The position numbers and the translations under genes are program-made. The notes beneath the pieces were generated by a model. The model had not been told where the DNA came from and did not search any database. It worked only from the letters and a program-made list of their open reading frames with translations. 64,000 nt of DNA from Bacillota bacterium (GTDB lineage: Bacteria; Bacillota; Clostridia; DSM-8532), in assembly GCA_023411795.1 (NCBI GenBank), contig JAEYOK010000016.1:124001-188000 (forward strand), read 5' to 3'. Every line of letters starts with the position of its first letter. Positions within the stretch are counted from its first letter, which is position 1. Below, piece after piece: positions 9,120 through 17,899 of this stretch.

Positions 9120-9596
9120 TTATTTATCCTCTTCAGCGTCCTGATATTTAAGGGTTTCGTTTTCCAATACTGATTTATCAGCTCCTTTATCATGTTTGTC
9201 ACATTCTTTTTCATGCTTGTGAGATGGTTCAAAAGCCTTCTTTATCTGTTCAATAATGCTTGGAATATTGTCAAGCGCGCGGTCTAAAGCTGCATTAGGT
9301 GAAGCAGGTATCATCTTTATAGAATTATTTCGGCCTACTATCAAAAAAGCTACAGGACTTATACTTACTCCGGCACCGCTACCCCCGGCAAAAGGATAAT
9401 TAGTGCCTTCGCCCTTTCTGTCCTGTCCATATTCTCCACCGCCTGCCGCAAAACCAAAGCCTACTCTAGATACAGGTATAATAACGGTTCCATCGATTGT
9501 TTGAACCGCATCCCCTACAATTGTGTTGACATCTACCATTTCCTTGATGCTTTCCATAGCTGTTTTCATAAGCTCTTCAATTGGATGCTGTCCCAT
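9120..9596 (-). CDS. gerW: Sporulation/germination protein GerW (YtfJ family)
   Basis: The protein begins HPIEELMKTAMESIKEM and VDVNTIVGDAVQTIDGTVI, the signature of the GerW/YtfJ family. A Gly-rich core (FAAGGGEYG and FAGGSGAGVSISPVAFL) follows, then a His/Lys/Asp-rich tail. In Bacillus the protein is made in the forespore and is needed for germination. The frame can start at a GTG at 9605, but the ATG at 9596 (MGQHPIEEL) matches relatives. The gene overlaps the end of the DUF2953 gene, and the same pair (ytfI-ytfJ) is found in Bacillus. About 158 residues. Confidence 0.9.
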   Translation of the reverse strand: MGQHPIEELMKTAMESIKEMVDVNTIVGDAVQTIDGTVIIPVSRVGFGFAAGGGEYGQDRKGEGTNYPFAGGSGAGVSISPVAFLIVGRNNSIKMIPASPNAALDRALDNIPSIIEQIKKAFEPSHKHEKECDKHDKGADKSVLENETLKYQDAEEDK

Positions 9597-10167
9597 AAGT
9601 CTCACTTCTTCCTTTCCTTACTTTTTTTCTAAAATGATTTACTATCAAAACTATAATATGGATTATTCGGACCCTTAATATGCAGGAAACATGAAAATCA
9701 GGAGTTTCTTTCTGAAAATCGGGATAAAAATCCAACACCAGTCTCTTCTGCGGAATAAATGGGATTAAAACGCCAATAAGCCCCCAAACAGCCCCAAAAA
9801 TTCTTGCAGTTAATGAGGCATCTTTTGTGGACAAACGGCCCTTTACCGAGAAATCGAATATTTCCAGATCTTTTTTGAGGTGATTATAAGTATCTCGTGA
9901 AAAGATTACATTAATTATACCGGAAGTACGGCCTTTTTCTTTTTTCTGATTCTTTGGAACATCTTTTTTCTTTTTCAGTAAAAAATTCAGACCGCCTTCT
10001 TCAAGCTTCCATGAATAAATAGTCAGAATCTTATAAAACATTAATTTGATTTCCAAATGAAGACCATTACAATCTACAGCCATAAGAGCCATAAATGATA
10101 GCCTTAATATATTCACAAGTAATACTAGCAATAATAGAAGAGCAATAAAAACAGCCAAAAAAACCAT
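9577..10167 (-). CDS. DUF2953 membrane-associated sporulation-cluster protein (YtfI-like)
   Basis: This 196-residue protein starts with a hydrophobic helix (residues 2-25), has a basic central region (KKKKDVPKNQKKEKG) and a second hydrophobic stretch near 120-140. The family is DUF2953, of unknown biochemical role, regularly located just upstream of gerW/ytfJ. Here the two overlap by about 20 nt, implying translational coupling. GGAGG lies 5 nt before the ATG. I infer a spore-related role from the neighbour only. Confidence 0.75.
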   Translation of the reverse strand: MVFLAVFIALLLLLVLLVNILRLSFMALMAVDCNGLHLEIKLMFYKILTIYSWKLEEGGLNFLLKKKKDVPKNQKKEKGRTSGIINVIFSRDTYNHLKKDLEIFDFSVKGRLSTKDASLTARIFGAVWGLIGVLIPFIPQKRLVLDFYPDFQKETPDFHVSCILRVRIIHIIVLIVNHFRKKVRKGRSETYGTASN

Positions 10168-10221
10168 AAGTACCTCCGTACCATATGTTTTCCGACTCTT
10201 AGTAAATTATGCCAGTGTTTT

Positions 10222-10773
10222 TTAATCTAAGGGAACATTTTCTAAAACTTCAGGAACCTCATTCATTTCCAATGGAGGTAAATCCTTTATAGACGAAAAG
10301 CCAAAGACTCTTAAGAATTCATCCGTTGTCTCATATAGCTTTGGTTTACCGGGAGTGTCGTCCCTACCCGCCTCAGCAATGAGATTTCGTTCTACCAGTT
10401 TAAGCAAAACGCTATCGCAATTCACACCTCTTATTTGTTCTATGTAAGACCTTGTAACCGGCTGATTGTATGCAATTATTGACAATGTTTCGTAGGCGGC
10501 CGGGGTGAGGCTTTGCTTTCTTCTCGCACTTCCCAACTTTTGGATGTATTCGTCCAATTCCGGTTTTGTACATAATTGGTACCCGTCGTCAATCTGTCTT
10601 AACATAATACCCCGGGAAGCATTTTGATATTTATATATCAGATTTGCCATGATTACTTTCGTTGTTTTCTTGTCATGACCTATAATTTCAGAGAGTTTCT
10701 CAAGCGAAACAGAATCTCCTGAAGCAAAAAGCAGTGCTTCAATAATTATTTCAGTATCTGTAATTGAGCTCAT
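10222..10773 (-). CDS. scpB: Segregation and condensation protein B
   Basis: ScpB is the kite subunit of the Smc-ScpAB condensin that organises newly replicated chromosome origins. The 183-residue protein has two winged-helix domains. Conserved features are IEALLFASGD near the N-terminus, LTPAAYETLSIIAYNQPVTRS in the middle, and GRDDTPGKPKLYETTDEFL near the end. Its ATG directly abuts the scpA stop codon, so the two subunits are translated from one message. Confidence 0.96.
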   Translation of the reverse strand: MSSITDTEIIIEALLFASGDSVSLEKLSEIIGHDKKTTKVIMANLIYKYQNASRGIMLRQIDDGYQLCTKPELDEYIQKLGSARRKQSLTPAAYETLSIIAYNQPVTRSYIEQIRGVNCDSVLLKLVERNLIAEAGRDDTPGKPKLYETTDEFLRVFGFSSIKDLPPLEMNEVPEVLENVPLD

Positions 10774-11562
10774 TTATTCTTCATCCTCTATCAAAGTCAT
10801 TGGGTCAATATTATTCTGCCTCTCGCAAGGCGTGACATAGATTTCACCAAAGGTAACAGGCTGCTCTATTGAAGCATGTCCCACTTTTACAACCTCAAGA
10901 ATGGCCAGAAATCCTGTTGCTACCTCTAATCGAGTTTTTTCCCGCGTGTTGTAATAATTGGAGAAACACAATTTTATTCCTCGCTTAAGCAGCTCAAGAA
11001 GCTCTTTAACCTTGGATTTTAACGAAACCTTCTCATGATCCAGAATCCTCTTCATTTTTTTCGAAACGTCGACCATCTTGTCCTTATATTTCTTTAGTAA
11101 ATCAAGCATACATGTTCTTAAAATTACAGGTGATACCTCAATCTCATTTTCTGCTACAATATCGGGAATAGGCTCCGGAAGCTTATAATGCGCTCCGCTC
11201 CACTTTTCTTCCCTTTCACTGAGCACTTTGGAATATTCCTTGTATTTCTTATATTCCAACAGTTTTATAATCAATTCTTCCCGTGGATCTATAGTTTCTT
11301 CAGAAACTACCTCTCTTTCCGGTAAAAGCATACGGGATTTAATATGAAGCAAGGTAGCAGCCATTACCAGAAATTCCGAAGCAATCTCCAAATCCAGTTC
11401 CTGCATAGCATCGAGATAATCCAGATACTGCTCTGTTATCACAAGAATAGGTATGTCATATATATCAATCTGATTTTTCTCTATCAGAAAGAATAACAGG
11501 TCAAAAGGACCTTCAAATTTTTCAAATTTTATTGTGCAAGCATCTGTTAGCGCACTTTTCAT
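10774..11562 (-). CDS. scpA: Segregation and condensation protein A (kleisin)
   Basis: ScpA is the kleisin that bridges the Smc heads. This 262-residue protein shows the family hallmark FEGPFDLLFFLIEKNQIDIYDIPI at residues 16-39, the EFLVMAATLLHIKSRMLLP helix, and a C-terminal winged helix (FLAILEVVKVGHASIEQ). It is followed without a gap by scpB and preceded at 9 nt by trpS. The start has little choice, since the next in-frame Met is inside the conserved core. Confidence 0.96.
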   Translation of the reverse strand: MKSALTDACTIKFEKFEGPFDLLFFLIEKNQIDIYDIPILVITEQYLDYLDAMQELDLEIASEFLVMAATLLHIKSRMLLPEREVVSEETIDPREELIIKLLEYKKYKEYSKVLSEREEKWSGAHYKLPEPIPDIVAENEIEVSPVILRTCMLDLLKKYKDKMVDVSKKMKRILDHEKVSLKSKVKELLELLKRGIKLCFSNYYNTREKTRLEVATGFLAILEVVKVGHASIEQPVTFGEIYVTPCERQNNIDPMTLIEDEE

Positions 11563-11571
11563 GATATCCTC

Positions 11572-12567
11572 TTAAATCCAATCAATTTTCATAACCTGGC
11601 GAACCTCAGACATAGTCTTTTCTGCGTTAATCTTAGCCTTTTTATTTCCTTCAATAATAATATCCTTAATATCATCAGGCCTTTTAATCCATTCTTGCCG
11701 ACTCTCGTATAAAGGTGTCATAAGTTCAGCCACTTTTTGTGCAAGCTTTTTCTTACACGCCACGCATCCTATTTCACCGTTCTTACAGTTATGTTCGATT
11801 TCATCAATTTCACTTTGAGAAAAAAGCTTGTGATATGCAAAAACAGAACATACCTCTGGATGTCCCGGATCAGTTTTATGAATACGGGCGGGATCTGTTA
11901 TCATACTCATAATCTTTTTCTTTACTGTTTCGGGGCTATCTGACATAGCTATGGTGTTATTATAGCTCTTACTCATTTTTCGGCCGTCAAGTCCGGGAAG
12001 AACCTTGGCTTTGGTTAATAGTGGCTGAGGTTCAGGAAAAACTTCGCAATTATATAGAAAATTAAACCGTCTGGCAATTTCACGGGTAAGCTCTATATGT
12101 GGAACCTGATCCTCACCCACCGGTACAAAATCGGCCTTATACATTAAAATATCAGCCGCCTGTAGACATGGATATCCCAAAAAACCATACGTGGTAATAT
12201 TCTTATCCTTCATTTGATTAAGCTGATCCTTATATGTCGGACATCTGTATAGCCATGAAAGAGGAACATTCATAGAAAACAACAGATGTAATTCGGCGTG
12301 TTCTTTTATACAGCTTTGAATAAAAAATGTGCACTTTTCGGGGTCAAGTCCCGCTGCCAGCCAGTCAATCAACAAATTGGTAATGTTATCTTTGTAATCG
12401 TCCGTATTCTCATAACCTGTTGTCAGGGCATGATAGTCAGCGACGAAGAAAAAACAGTCATATTCATCCTGAAGCCTTACCCAGTTTTCAAGTGCTCCAA
12501 AATAATTACCTAGGTGCAGAGCACCTGTAGGTCGCATTCCACTTAATACTCTACCTTTTTTATCCAT
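11572..12567 (-). CDS. trpS: Tryptophanyl-tRNA synthetase
   Basis: This class I synthetase charges tRNA-Trp. The HIGH-type motif appears as TGALHLGNYFG (residues 14-24) and the KMSKS loop as GRKMSKSYNN near 195-204. The length of 331 residues is typical. A predicted sigma-A promoter lies 39-67 nt upstream, and trpS, scpA and scpB run close together. I looked for a T-box leader upstream and did not find one, so tryptophan-responsive antitermination is not supported here. Confidence 0.97.
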   Translation of the reverse strand: MDKKGRVLSGMRPTGALHLGNYFGALENWVRLQDEYDCFFFVADYHALTTGYENTDDYKDNITNLLIDWLAAGLDPEKCTFFIQSCIKEHAELHLLFSMNVPLSWLYRCPTYKDQLNQMKDKNITTYGFLGYPCLQAADILMYKADFVPVGEDQVPHIELTREIARRFNFLYNCEVFPEPQPLLTKAKVLPGLDGRKMSKSYNNTIAMSDSPETVKKKIMSMITDPARIHKTDPGHPEVCSVFAYHKLFSQSEIDEIEHNCKNGEIGCVACKKKLAQKVAELMTPLYESRQEWIKRPDDIKDIIIEGNKKAKINAEKTMSEVRQVMKIDWI

Positions 12568-12605
12568 GGTTTCACTCCTGATGAACTTTATATCTATTTT
12601 CTTAT

Positions 12606-12634
12606 GTTATATTATATTTCAATGTACAGTCAAG
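12606..12634 (-). promoter_or_regulatory. Candidate sigma-A promoter of trpS-scpA-scpB
   Basis: On the minus strand TTGACT (12634-12629) and TATAAC (12611-12606) are separated by 16 nt, about 40 nt before the trpS ATG. Confidence 0.55.
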
Positions 12635-12692
12635 CCTGCTATGTAAGTGGTCATATATCAATATTTTTAATTAGATTAATGTGTATTAAATG

Positions 12693-12735
12693 AAAAACAC
12701 ACAAAGACAGCAACAAGTCTGCAATTATGTGTTTT
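12693..12735 (-). terminator. Probable terminator after araD
   Basis: Reading leftward, AAAACACA pairs with TGTGTTTT around an inner GCAGAC/GTCT stem and runs into TTTTTC. It lies about 45 nt beyond the araD stop. Confidence 0.55.
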
Positions 12736-12779
12736 ATCATTACCGAAACGATTTTATCAGCAATAAATTACTCAACTAA

Positions 12780-13475
12780 TTATTTCTGCCCATAATAAGC
12801 ATTAGCTCCATGTTTCCTTAGAAAATGCTTATCTAGCAAGGTCTGCTGCATGGGACCTCGATCTCTGTTGATTAACTGAACATGCCAATTCATAAAGGCA
12901 ACTTCTTCTAAAACGACCGCATTATGCACAGCGTCCATAGCATCTTTTCCCCATGCAAAGGGCCCATGGCTATTTACCAAAGCAGCCGGCACCATCGAAG
13001 GATCGATTTTATTCTTCAAAAAAGTCTCTATGATTACATTTCCTGTTTCTTTCTCGTATTCTCCACGAATTTCTTCATCCGTCATTAATCTTGTACATGG
13101 AATTTCTCCGTAGAAATAATCCCCTTGAGTGGTTCCCATCGCTTTTATTCCCATCCCTGCCTGAGCAAAAGTCGTGGCCCACCTTGAGTGCGTGTGTACA
13201 ATTCCTCCACATAAAGGGAAATTTTTATATATAACAAGATGGGTCGGAGAATCGGAAGAAGGTCTCAGATTCCCTTCAATAATATTCCCATCAAGATCAA
13301 GAACGACCATATCATTTGGCGTCATTGTCTCATAACTGACTCCGGACGGCTTGATAACCACATATCCGGTTTCCCTATCTATTGCAGAAACATTACCCCA
13401 TGTAAATGTAACCAGATTGTATTTTGGCAATAATAAATTCGCTTCATAGACTTTATTCTTTAACACCTCAAGCAT
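12780..13475 (-). CDS. araD: L-ribulose-5-phosphate 4-epimerase
   Basis: This class II aldolase-family zinc enzyme interconverts L-ribulose-5-P and D-xylulose-5-P. It has the substrate loop TWGNVSAIDRETG, the KPSGVSYE motif, the zinc ligands of GIVHTHSRWATTFAQAG and a second conserved block, ALVNSHGPFAWG. The GTG at 13490 overlaps the Shine-Dalgarno (GAGGAG), and the ATG at 13475 gives a family-typical 231 residues. No araA or araB accompanies it. Instead, remnants of a sugar kinase and probably an epimerase lie directly upstream, so it may be the survivor of a decayed pentose/ascorbate-type operon. Whether it is still usefully expressed is unclear. Confidence 0.93.
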   Translation of the reverse strand: MLEVLKNKVYEANLLLPKYNLVTFTWGNVSAIDRETGYVVIKPSGVSYETMTPNDMVVLDLDGNIIEGNLRPSSDSPTHLVIYKNFPLCGGIVHTHSRWATTFAQAGMGIKAMGTTQGDYFYGEIPCTRLMTDEEIRGEYEKETGNVIIETFLKNKIDPSMVPAALVNSHGPFAWGKDAMDAVHNAVVLEEVAFMNWHVQLINRDRGPMQQTLLDKHFLRKHGANAYYGQK

Positions 13476-13486
13476 TTTTAAACTCC

Positions 13487-13751
13487 TCACTTTCGACCAT
13501 TTGCCGATTTCATTGCAATAGCGGCCTCATATTGTTCTCTTAAGAATTCTATAGCTTCGGCGATTGTATCCCTATCATTCTGGCCATCCTGGTGCCAAAT
13601 TTCTGTCATCCATAACCCATCCAGGCATTCGAATATCACTTCTTGTTTTCAGTAATCTCTCGAAATGCCACCTGTGTGAAAAAGTAATTCCTTCATAAAT
13701 AACTCTTGATAAATAACTAGATAACCGCTTGATAAACGGTAAAAAGTTTAA
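13487..13751 (-). pseudogene. Decayed FGGY sugar-kinase fragment fused to a second sugar-gene fragment
   Basis: Two short open frames on the minus strand look like gene debris. Frame A (13751 to about 13635, opened by a stop at 13754-13752) reads RLSSYLSRVIYEGITFSHRW and HFERLLKTR, matching the conserved late region of FGGY carbohydrate kinases (LyxK/xylulokinase type). Frame B (about 13649-13487) reads GLWMTEIWHQDGQND and EAIEFLREQYEAAI and ends in TGA 11 nt before the araD start. It resembles the C-terminus of the sugar-phosphate 3-epimerase that often precedes araD/sgbE. The FGGY call is fairly firm, the second is tentative. The order kinase, epimerase, AraD mirrors the sgb/ula operons. 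Confidence 0.6.
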
Positions 13752-13973
13752 TTAGTTGCATAATCTCAAAATTTATTTTATCTGTTTATTTGTCTGAAAT
13801 CAATAATGTCAATACTCAGTTTATGACATATTTTGATTTTTTTCTGTTTAATAACTCCCGCTTTATGCTTCATCATATATTTTGAAGCAGTTTAATGGCT
13901 ATAAAAGCACCTGTTAAATTAAAATCAATGATTTTTTTGCAATCTATAAAAGCTGTCAAATTAATAAAAATTC

Positions 13974-14002
13974 TTGCAAAGGTAAATACTTCGTGTTAAT
14001 AT
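13974..14002 (+). promoter_or_regulatory. Sigma-A promoter of rpsT
   Basis: TTGCAA (13974-13979), a 17-nt spacer and TAATAT (13997-14002) lie about 40 nt before the rpsT ATG. The rest of 13752-13973 is AT-rich with no recognisable gene. Confidence 0.7.
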
Positions 14003-14040
14003 ATTGTGTGTTGCACGAAATCAATAGGAGGTGAACGTAA

Positions 14041-14307
14041 ATGCCTAATATTAAATCAGCAGTTAAGAGAGTAAAGACAAACGAAGCAAAAAAGATGCAG
14101 AATCGTATAAAGAAGTCTGAGCTTAAGACTACTCTTCGTAATTATCGTGAAGCGGTAGAAGCAAAGTCTCCTGAGACACCGGAAATGCTGAAGGAAGCCA
14201 TTAAAAAAGTGGATCAGGCTGCTGCCAAGAATCTTCTTCATAAAAATGCCGCCTCCAGAAAGAAATCCCAGCTTCAAAAAGCTTTTACTGCGATGAATGC
14301 AGAGTAA
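14041..14307 (+). CDS. rpsT: 30S ribosomal protein S20
   Basis: S20 binds 16S rRNA early in 30S assembly. The 88-residue, Lys/Arg-rich product begins MPNIKSAVKRVKTNEAKK and contains the conserved AAAKNLLHKNAASRKKSQL near the C-terminus. AGGAGGTGA lies upstream. It is a single-gene transcript with its own promoter and a strong terminator. The order gpr...rpsT seen in many Firmicutes is not conserved here, since gpr is far away. Confidence 0.98.
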   Translation: MPNIKSAVKRVKTNEAKKMQNRIKKSELKTTLRNYREAVEAKSPETPEMLKEAIKKVDQAAAKNLLHKNAASRKKSQLQKAFTAMNAE

Positions 14308-14331
14308 TAGTTAAATTGTATAATAAAAAAT

Positions 14332-14358
14332 AAAACGTACCTGAGGTACGTTTTTTGC
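14332..14358 (+). terminator. Bidirectional terminator between rpsT and spoIIIAH
   Basis: ACGTACC-tga-GGTACGT is followed by TTTTTT on the plus strand, and on the minus strand by TTTTATTTTTT. It sits between two convergent transcripts. Confidence 0.9.
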
Positions 14359-14411
14359 TTTTTATACGCAATATTTAAATGGTTGCATGGCTAGGCTCTA
14401 GAATGTAACGA

Positions 14412-14999
14412 CTAGTTCAAATTCTTTACAGTTATCTTATCCATGGTTACATCAGCATGTCGTACCACAATATCGCTTATCTGGGCAACCTCTTGAGCCG
14501 ATAGGCTTGAAGCTTTGACTAAAACATCCACATTCTCCGTTTCACTCATATATGCCAGCGCATCTTCAAATCCTATTTGTTTAACCAAAGTTTCTATAGT
14601 GCTCTCGGCTTCGGCTCTCCTGATAATATCAAGAAGTTGCTCCTGAGCCTGCAAAGAAGTCATGGATGTAGAAGCAGCTACTGTTCCGTCAGAATTAGCC
14701 ATAGCTATTGATGTCAGCTCATCTTTCTGCTTACTTCTTGTTTTATCCCTTTCCATACGTGTTTCTGCAAAAAATCCCACTGATTGCTGCACCTGAGCCA
14801 AATCCTCCTCAGATATATCTGATCCTTCAACGTAAACAGCTGCTCCGGGGATATCCTCCATATCGTTACCGTCCGTGAGGGCCAGGTCATCAGGATTAAG
14901 CTTGGCAGACTCTCCCGCGGTATTATAATTATATTGTAGTATACCAACCGAAATTATTACCAGAACAAGCCCCAGCACGACAATTTGTTTTCTTTTCAT
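14412..14999 (-). CDS. spoIIIAH: Stage III sporulation protein AH (engulfment channel)
   Basis: SpoIIIAH is the mother-cell YscJ/FliF-like ring protein that joins SpoIIQ across the two membranes around the forespore. It has an N-terminal membrane anchor (residues 4-23), a variable linker, and a C-terminal ring-building domain beginning near the RDKTRSKQKDEL motif. The Shine-Dalgarno GGAGGGAAAGG places the start at ATG 14999, not at the GTG at 15038. The product is about 195 residues. It is the last gene of the spoIIIA operon and converges on rpsT. Confidence 0.95.
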   Translation of the reverse strand: MKRKQIVVLGLVLVIISVGILQYNYNTAGESAKLNPDDLALTDGNDMEDIPGAAVYVEGSDISEEDLAQVQQSVGFFAETRMERDKTRSKQKDELTSIAMANSDGTVAASTSMTSLQAQEQLLDIIRRAEAESTIETLVKQIGFEDALAYMSETENVDVLVKASSLSAQEVAQISDIVVRHADVTMDKITVKNLN

Positions 15000-15073
15000 A
15001 CCTTTCCCTCCAAGCAAAATGCTAATGATTCTGTACACGATTCCATCTATAGAATTATATTTATGATACTCCC

Positions 15074-15670
15074 CTATTTATGCTTCAATATCTGAACCCG
15101 ATGCTCAGGAATTCCTAAAAGTGTGCAAACTGCGTTATTTAACTGGGCTTTGATCAAAATATCATCAGCCCCTTCAGCAACTACAACCACTCCCTGAATC
15201 TGGGGAATAATGACCTTTAAGATTACAGGTTCATCATCTCCTGATAAAACCAATTGACGGGTTTCACTTATCTCAGATGATTTACCATCTGTTCTTTCCT
15301 CATTTCTGGTATCCTGCTCGTTATTGTATGCGGGAACCTGCTCACCACCGGTATCAGCATATACCATAACCCTTACTTTCCCCGCACCTTCAACATTTGA
15401 AAGAAGCTCGGATAATCTTCTTTCAATATCAGCAACCACATCCTGCCCGTTGGTGGATTTTCCTGATTGGGATATATCATCATAGCTATCCATGCTGCTT
15501 GCATCATTCATTGTATCCTTTGACTTAGAGGGTCTTGCCAAATAGTTCCCGGCAAGGATAATAATGATCCCCAAAATTACAATAATAAGCAAAATTTCGA
15601 AGGTGGAAAGCTTTCTTTTCTCCGACTTATCCTTTTTCTTCACAAAGAAGCCGGTAATATTCTTAAACAT
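15074..15670 (-). CDS. spoIIIAG: Stage III sporulation protein AG
   Basis: SpoIIIAG is the large-ring component of the SpoIIIA-SpoIIQ feeding-tube complex. The 198-residue sequence has one membrane helix at about 25-45, a Ser/Asp-rich linker, and the RBM domain with the conserved DIERRLSELLSNVEGAGKVRVMV and the GVVVVAEGADD element. The gene is three nucleotides downstream of spoIIIAF and about 75 nt before spoIIIAH. Confidence 0.96.
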   Translation of the reverse strand: MFKNITGFFVKKKDKSEKRKLSTFEILLIIVILGIIIILAGNYLARPSKSKDTMNDASSMDSYDDISQSGKSTNGQDVVADIERRLSELLSNVEGAGKVRVMVYADTGGEQVPAYNNEQDTRNEERTDGKSSEISETRQLVLSGDDEPVILKVIIPQIQGVVVVAEGADDILIKAQLNNAVCTLLGIPEHRVQILKHK

Positions 15671-15672
15671 AA

Positions 15673-16230
15673 TTAACCTCCATTAAATCTACTGAGATCT
15701 ATGATAATTTGATCCTCTTTAATGGCAAATAACTCGAATAGCTGCTTCTTTATATAGTCAACGGTTGCATTGTTTATCACTGCCAAGCTATTATTACTAC
15801 CGGGTTCCAATGTCAAATAAATGACCCTTACCATACCGAAACGTTCATCATTAGGATCTTCATATAGTACGGCATCAGCCGCAGTCACAGAAATCTCCTC
15901 ATTTCCTCTAAATCGTGCCTTAATATCGCTAATCAGCGAAATTCTGTATAGCTCCAGCATCTGTTTCGAATCCTCTTTCTGAAGCTTGTCAATTCTCCTT
16001 TTAAGCTCGCCTTCCGAAAGTTTCATATAGTCATTCCATATCAGGTTATCAATCTTTAAATCGCTTCTTGCCATATTCAAAACAGGCATTGCCATTACTA
16101 CTGTAACTGAAAGCCCGCAGATAAGCTTGACGTACTTATTGAGGCTTCCCTGAGGAGTGAACTTCTCAATTATAGAGCACAAAACAGTCACCGTTACCAG
16201 GGTTATAATCCATGACCTAAGTTCATCCAT
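15673..16230 (-). CDS. spoIIIAF: Stage III sporulation protein AF
   Basis: SpoIIIAF has two N-terminal membrane helices (about 5-22 and 33-52) and a small soluble domain that in Bacillus has a ring-building fold. The N-terminus LRSWIITLVTVTVLCSII and the motif YVKLICGLSVTVVMAMPVL are typical. The 185-residue length is near the family size. It lies between spoIIIAE and spoIIIAG in the standard order. Confidence 0.95.
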   Translation of the reverse strand: MDELRSWIITLVTVTVLCSIIEKFTPQGSLNKYVKLICGLSVTVVMAMPVLNMARSDLKIDNLIWNDYMKLSEGELKRRIDKLQKEDSKQMLELYRISLISDIKARFRGNEEISVTAADAVLYEDPNDERFGMVRVIYLTLEPGSNNSLAVINNATVDYIKKQLFELFAIKEDQIIIDLSRFNGG

Positions 16231-16240
16231 TTTTATCTCC

Positions 16241-17431
16241 CTATTTCATGACCCCACTTGCATTCATTAGTGTTCCGGCGAGCAATATTATTACAAACAG
16301 TGAAGCCCCCATAATACCCAATATCACAGAAAGGCATTTTGCAGCATCCTCCAAAGCATCACAGACGTTTTCATCACATATGGGTGAACCAAAGGAAGCC
16401 GCCAACCTGAAGGATATCATAACAATAAATATCTTAATAAAAGGAATCACAGAAATCAGAACAAGTCCTATAACCGTTAATACTCCTGCAATATTGCTGG
16501 CGGCCGATGTGCAAAGGAGTATGGTTTCAACTGCGTCAGTCATATATTTTCCGGCGACCGGAACAAATGTACCGATAGCAAATTTGGTTGTCTTCAAGGT
16601 TACAGCGTCAACTGAAGTGCTGGCAATCCTCTGTATTGACATAAACAGTGAGAATGCCAGCGTAACTACCCCTGTTAACCAGACCGCACAGCTTTTCAAA
16701 AGCTTTGCCAGAGTCTTGACCTTAAATCTCTCCGAAACACAATCGACTAAAAAGAGTAGGCCCGCCATTACAGCAATGGGTAGAAGGACTGTCTTAAACA
16801 ACTGACATGCTGCATTTACCCCAAAAAGCATTAACGGTTGAAGAGCAGTTACAGTAACAATTCTTCCTGAGGCTGCCATAAGTGCGAATAAGGCCGGCAT
16901 TGCCAGTGAAGCAACGGACTGCATGGAATCAATAGTGGTTCTGGCTACTTCCACAATGTTTCCGAAGCTCACAGCAGAAATAACTATCAGTACTCCATTT
17001 ACCCCTAATTTGGCAACTTCATTGGAAATACCGTTTTCAAGAGGTTGTAGAGAACGAATCACAGCCCCCAACAGCATTACAGCAAATAATTGGAGAATTA
17101 AAACCAAATTAACTTTTATTTCTTTTCCAAGGACCGATATTAGTATCTTTGGAAGTCCTTTCAGGCTTTCCATAGGCTTGCCATTCAATGCTCCCTTCAA
17201 AATATCTTGTGAATTAAAATCGTATGTACCCGAGAGCGGCGTCTTGGTCAATTCTTTATCCACCGCTTCTTTAATTGATTTTATCTCATTACCTTTTAGC
17301 TTTTCTTCCAATATTTCTTGATTTACTCCAGTTTTATCTGTTTCTGCGCAGTACCCCATTACCGGAGATAAAAGTGTAGCCAGGATTATTGTGATGGATA
17401 TAATTATTTTCTTAACGTTACATAACCCCAT
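16241..17431 (-). CDS. spoIIIAE: Stage III sporulation protein AE (polytopic membrane protein)
   Basis: This 396-residue protein has a signal-like N-terminus (residues 8-28), then about seven or more hydrophobic helices, including the conserved VAGKYMTDAVETILLC block. It is the transmembrane channel or scaffold component of the SpoIIIA complex in the outer forespore membrane. The gene has the normal size and position between spoIIIAD and spoIIIAF. Confidence 0.96.
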   Translation of the reverse strand: MGLCNVKKIIISITIILATLLSPVMGYCAETDKTGVNQEILEEKLKGNEIKSIKEAVDKELTKTPLSGTYDFNSQDILKGALNGKPMESLKGLPKILISVLGKEIKVNLVLILQLFAVMLLGAVIRSLQPLENGISNEVAKLGVNGVLIVISAVSFGNIVEVARTTIDSMQSVASLAMPALFALMAASGRIVTVTALQPLMLFGVNAACQLFKTVLLPIAVMAGLLFLVDCVSERFKVKTLAKLLKSCAVWLTGVVTLAFSLFMSIQRIASTSVDAVTLKTTKFAIGTFVPVAGKYMTDAVETILLCTSAASNIAGVLTVIGLVLISVIPFIKIFIVMISFRLAASFGSPICDENVCDALEDAAKCLSVILGIMGASLFVIILLAGTLMNASGVMK

Positions 17432-17498
17432 TTTGTATATACACCTTCTCTCTTAAGTGCTTTTGCCTTGTTACATCAGACTGTGCGTTTATCCGTAA

Positions 17499-17888
17499 TT
17501 ATATTATGGAAGATATAATTTTTATCAGGGATGTGGCTATCGGTACAGCAACTACCAGCATCATGATTTTACCTACTGTTTCGACCTTACTGGCTATAGA
17601 GTTCTGTCCTACATCCTTACAGGCCTCAACAGAAAACTGTGTTATGTACGCCATCCCTGTTACTTTTAGTATAGGAACAAGGAGCTTGCCATCTATTCCC
17701 GCCTGATTTATTGTATCCTCCAGAACCCCGATTATTGCTCCTGCTTTACTAAAAGCTACCACCAGAGCAATAGTCCCGAAGGCAAGTCCCAAGAGTACCC
17801 CCAGTTCGGGCTTTTTCTCAGATATTACTACTGCTAAAATGGCTGCTATTATTCCTATTGCGGCAACACGAAAAAGTTCTGCTTCCAT
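17499..17888 (-). CDS. spoIIIAD: Stage III sporulation protein AD
   Basis: SpoIIIAD is a small (129-residue) membrane protein with four hydrophobic helices and the conserved KVTGMAYITQFSVEACKDVGQ block. It is related to SpoIIIAC and probably forms part of the membrane base of the SpoIIIA channel. It is 11 nt downstream of spoIIIAC. Confidence 0.96.
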   Translation of the reverse strand: MEAELFRVAAIGIIAAILAVVISEKKPELGVLLGLAFGTIALVVAFSKAGAIIGVLEDTINQAGIDGKLLVPILKVTGMAYITQFSVEACKDVGQNSIASKVETVGKIMMLVVAVPIATSLIKIISSII

Positions 17889-17899
17889 AATAAAAATCC

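Noticed and set aside
12568..12780. T-box leader or tryptophan riboswitch upstream of trpS
   Set aside because: The interval is short and AT-rich, and neither a GGTGG-type T-box sequence nor an antiterminator fold is visible. The only strong hairpin belongs to araD's end.
16248..16805. Plus-strand 185-codon open frame
   Set aside because: It lies antisense inside spoIIIAE, has no ribosome site of its own, and its composition is that of a reverse frame of a membrane protein.
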